From Gnetum montanum (Eukaryota > Streptophyta > Gnetopsida > Gnetales > Gnetaceae), in NCBI GenBank assembly GCA_015680685.1, contig MNCI01009279.1, positions 136,684-170,167 on the forward strand: a stretch of DNA of 33,484 nt. Reading direction: 5' to 3'. Numbering within the stretch: position 1 is the first letter of the stretch; each line of letters starts with the position of its first letter. The position numbers and the translations under genes were made by a program. The notes under the pieces are model-generated. The model worked only from the letters and a program-made list of their open reading frames with translations, had not been told where the DNA came from and did not search any database. Positions 30,153 through 33,484 of this stretch are shown here, one piece after another.

Positions 30153-30780
30153 CCTTTTCCTCTTCCATTCATCCTAAGAGACGAATTTCTAGGGGAGGAG
30201 TGACATTTGATTGAGGGTTATGTTTCTTTTGGCCAAGAGGAGATGGTTGCATTTGCGTGGCTTCGTCATTTTTAACTAGTGGAGCCAAAGGTAGAGAAGC
30301 GAGGGGTTTAGGCTTGGGAAACCCCAGCGTAAGGCGGTCCTTGGCCATACTAGTTGTCATACCTCCTTCTCCTTTTCCTTTAAGCTGGGATCAGGAGTTT
30401 GACTTGGAGGTTTGCCCTTGTGTAGGAGGGGCTGTTGATGATTTTGGCACCCTGATGATAAAGGGAGCCTTAGGCATAGGCGCGGGTTGGGCCGTGGCTT
30501 TACCGACAACAGGTTGTCGAGAATTTTTCTAAGAAGGGGCTTGAAGGATAAAAGGTTGCCGTGGAGCACCACTTGTCGATGCTATTGGATCCGTTCTTCA
30601 AGGAGAGCGAGGATGCATTCGCAACACGAAAGGTTGTTTCGGCTATGCCCGATTATCGCCCTCTGCTCCTACCATGTTAATTGTGTACCCTACGTTATTT
30701 GCATTTAACAGGTCTTGGTACACATGCATGGCTTGGTTTTCCGGGTGAGCTAGACTACTGCTGTCTAAGATCAGGTCACC
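30153..30780 (-). pseudogene. gag-protease linker, Pro/Lys-rich
   Basis: Minus-strand readable sequence rich in Pro, Lys, Gln and Ser (for example PKPKPLASLPLAPLV near 30300) between the gag zinc-knuckle region and protease, with several stops and frame changes. Such low-complexity linkers are common in large Tat gag-pro polyproteins. No domain is recognised. Confidence 0.5.
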
Positions 30781-32945
30781 TTAATCGATAATATGTTGAA
30801 TGTCATCTTTCAACGCCCAGCAATAATCCGTGTCATGACCACACAATTGATGGTAGTCGTAGAATCGGTCTAGCCTAAAGTTCTTGGGAACAGGAGGTTC
30901 ATTATGTTGGGCCAAGAAGGGGTTCTTGAGTAACTCACAATGGCGCCTGTGATGTTTCAAAGCCTCCTCGGACACCACCTTGTGTCGGATGTGACTGGTT
31001 CCCAATAATTGCTTCAAACGTTCTGAAGGCTTCACAGATAGAGTTGCGTAATTTGAGCGATCCTTACGCTCAAATTTTGGCCTCGGTTGTGGGGGTGCTT
31101 TAGGGGCGGAAGGAGCTTCTTGATTGGCACCATTTAAGCTAGTTGTCAGCTCGGTAGGCTCTGCAATCATTTTCTTGTTGTTGTTGTTTTTCTTCTTGGC
31201 CCCCTCAGCAACCGTCGCTACTGTCGTTGTCGCGATTTTTCCTTTATCCTTACCCTTGCTATGGGAGTTTTTGTAGACTACATATGTCAGATCTTTACTA
31301 GCCTCCACCACGTCTTGGATGCTCTTAGTCTAAGAAAAGGCTTGGCTGAGGGAACGGGGAGCAAGGTAATATAGCTTAGACTTGATGAAGTCATTGACTG
31401 TTCCCTTGAAGATTGCTAGTAGATGGGCTTCCGCGATGGGTTCACGGATTTCATTCAAGGTAGCGCTCCAACGCTGTATGAACTTTTGGACCGACTCGAG
31501 TGGGTCTTGCTTAACTCCCATGAGCTGGTCTAGCGTGACTTCCGGCTTCAGGTTGTATTTGAAACAAGTCACAAACTGGGTTAACAGCTCTTCCAAAGTT
31601 GAAATGGAAGCACGTGGAAGTGCTCGATAATAGTCCAGAGCTTTTCCTGTTAAGGACATAGCAAAGACACGGATTATAGTATGCGGACATTGTTGCAGCA
31701 ATAAGGACTCTGACCTAAAAGTGACGAGGTGGGCGTTGGGATCACCTTCCCCATTGTATTTTGTGAAATGGGGAAGGGGCATCCCAAGTGGAAACGATAG
31801 GACTGGGATTGTTGGAATAATAGGATTGTCATGGTAGAAATCCATGACTTGTACCGTGTCAGAACCAGCAGCCTTGAGACACTTGACCTCTTTTGTAAGG
31901 GTCTAAATGAGTTGGAAGGCTTGGTCCAAACCCATAGATAATGAGGTCGTTTGTGGAATGGTAGAAGGAGCCACACCAGGTGGCGGGACGGAGGCAACGA
32001 CTTAGTCGATGGTCGGTGCTATCGAGATAGTCCTTGTAGGCAGTGTTGCTTGTGGCATCCGCCATCCGGTGGTTGGTGTGGATGGAGCAACCACCATCGG
32101 CTGCACCATTGGGTACGTAGTTTGTGTAACCGGGAGCATAGGCAGCGATCCAGCAACTGGGTTTAGCACTTGCGGGACCTAGCTTTGATGATGGGGATGG
32201 TGATGCATTTGCGTAGGATGCGCAACAAGAGACATTTTGGGAACCCACCATGCTGTGGTGGTAGGCCCTATTGTGTGAATCAGGAGTATAGTCGGTGTTG
32301 TAGGTAATTGCAATGTAGGTATCGCATGCACATGCGGTGATGTAGGCGCTAGTGCATGATGGGACGGGTTAGGTAGTTGCACCTGCTGGGAAATGATTTG
32401 CGATGGACCTTCACCCGGAAGTATAGTCGGAGAAAGAAAATGTAGACACAGTGAGTGCGAGAATCAATTAGTATTGGATAATGTTAAAGGTGTGGTAACC
32501 ATGAACAACAGATTTATGCGGGATGTCGTGGAGGGAGGGGCCATGGTGAAATTGGCATGACCACCCCCTTCAGACTGGGAGTCTAGATCATCTTGCCCAT
32601 CTTCGCCATTAGCATTTGATCTAGGATCCACTTTTGTTGGTCTGTCAAGGACACAATAGCATTAGGTGAAGGAATAAATTCCTTCCCATTGCAGTATATG
32701 AACTCGTATTCTCGTTTTTCTTCGAGTTCTTGCAGATACATGGGCAGGCTTGCTACTAGTTTAGCACAGAGGAAATTGTAATTTTCTCTGCACTAAGCGT
32801 GTCCCTCAAGCTCTTTGTTTTGAAGCTTGAGGGAGCAGCACGGTCGCACCGAACTAGTTGGTGGCTCGACCACTAGAAGTGTAACTTGCATGGTCCAAGG
32901 GTTCTCTAGATTGGCAGTATCAACAGCTGTGGTTGATGTAACCAT
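30781..32945 (-). pseudogene. gag: gag of Tat element
   Basis: The start ATG at 32945-32943 is the first in a readable frame about 230 bp inside the primer site. The N-terminal part (32945-32600) is readable with a few stops, followed by a Pro/Thr-rich stretch (32400-31860). The capsid-type domain (31845-31330) shows LPHFTKYNGEGDPNAHLVTF, LTGKALDYYRALP and FKYNLKPEVTLDQL, as in retrotrans_gag. A Lys/Asn-rich region follows, then RFYDYHQLCGHDTDYCWAL, matching a zinc-knuckle-like C-x-x-H-x4-H-x4-C with the first Cys replaced by Tyr. It ends at 30781. Gag forms the particle around element RNA. At least four stops or shifts are present. Confidence 0.88.
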
Positions 32946-33176
32946 TTTCTACACGATTCAGAGATAATGACGATAAGGGTAAAGATTGGAAGAGAAAAGG
33001 TGAACTAAGATAATAATTGGGGCTTTCTATCTCGTAGGATTCCAAAGGAATCGTCGAAGCGACCGATCTACACCACACAATCTTGTAAACAACCTCAAAG
33101 GTATTACATTTATGTTGATTGACTATGGGTACAGACAACTTACAACACTACCCATAAAATGCGGATTGAGTATGAA

Positions 33177-33195
33177 GGCCCTTATTCTAGTGCCA
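33177..33195 (-). other. primer-binding site of Tat element
   Basis: The minus strand reads TGGCACTAGAATAAGGGCC, starting with the TGG expected opposite a tRNA CCA end, six bases inside the 5' LTR edge at 33202. I could not name the tRNA. G-to-A decay may have altered it. Confidence 0.6.
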
Positions 33196-33201
33196 GAAAA
33201 C

Positions 33202-33484
33202 TGTAACGACGGAAAATGTTGGTCACTGGAAATACCGAATGAAAGTCTGTGTACACAGTTCTAACCCCGGATCCATGCAAGGGCCATGCTGGAGAAAGAA
33301 ATGAATCCAAGGTGCCCTGAACAGTCTTGTCGATCAGACAGGGACTTAAATAATCAGTAAAATTTTTGTAATTATTTGATGGCAAAATGACAACTCTTTA
33401 TGAGGAGATGTAATATTGTTAATCCTAAAAAACAATTGAAAACGATGCAAATGATTTAGAGCGATTGCCAAATCTGTATAAATA
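33202..33484 (-). repeat. 5' LTR of Tat element, cut by window end
   Basis: It starts TGTAACGACGG and matches 17152-17434 without gaps at about 88% identity. Only the U5 side is inside the window; U3 and the promoter lie beyond 33484. Confidence 0.9.

Larger units (their letters stand above)
17152..33484 (-). mobile_element. large Tat-lineage Ty3/gypsy retrotransposon
   Basis: A minus-strand element of at least 16.3 kb (about 17 kb if the right LTR is as long as the left). Sense order: 5' LTR, primer site, gag, protease, putative intron with an antisense gene, RT, RNase H, second RNase H, integrase, 3' minisatellite region, purine tract and 3' LTR. The tandem RNase H domains, the order RT-RH-RH-INT, the large size and an intron between protease and RT resemble Tat/Ogre elements of plants. 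All coding parts are broken by stops. Over 283 aligned bases the LTRs differ at about 35 sites (hand count), so the insertion is old. Confidence 0.85.

Overview
The window is plant nuclear DNA made almost entirely of decayed LTR retrotransposons. I see no convincing host single-copy gene, no tRNA or rRNA gene and no bacterial feature. Evidence for a plant: a Ty3/gypsy polyprotein with two consecutive RNase H domains (typical of the plant Tat lineage), a primer site matching plant tRNA-Asp, GT-AG introns of about 80-115 bp, and AT-rich nested repeats with many transition-type stops. A large repeat-rich genome such as a gymnosperm or fern fits, but the species cannot be fixed from sequence alone.

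Layout. 1-2724: old AT-rich DNA with a 20-bp-phased AGATGTCT/AGACATCT array (304-518) and two decayed coding traces. 2725-11165: a minus-strand LTR element with LTR, polypurine tract, a long ORF (ORF2 copy A), a decayed gag, a tRNA-Asp-type primer site and part of the second LTR. No pol is visible. 11166-12109: an LTR plus 70 bp of internal sequence of a related element, cut by the next one. 12110-16846: another related element with LTR, polypurine tract and ORF2 copy B, ending at an N gap (16847-16935). Both ORF2 copies carry their own upstream TATA box and 20-bp palindromes that match those in the U3 of the adjacent LTR.

17152 to beyond 33484: a large (about 17 kb) minus-strand Tat-type Ty3/gypsy element. 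In its own sense direction it runs 5' LTR (33202 to beyond the window), primer site, gag (32945-30781), protease (to 29178), a putative 5.6-kb intron (29236-23584), reverse transcriptase, RNase H, second RNase H, integrase (to 20111), a minisatellite-bearing 3' region, polypurine tract and 3' LTR (18187-17152). It is dead: there are many stops and the two LTRs differ at about 12% of sites.

The most striking object is a plus-strand, multi-exon coding cassette (24161-28533) lying wholly inside that intron and antisense to the element. Its first part resembles an FCP1/NIF-type HAD phosphatase without its catalytic aspartates. Its second part has a domain resembling the plant-transposon domain 'Transposase_32', then a basic region, a Trp-rich coiled coil and an acidic tail. 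The same kind of domain appears to be present in ORF2 of the left-hand elements, so two different retroelement types seem to carry related accessory genes in opposite orientations. All family names come from reading motifs by eye; no database search was run.
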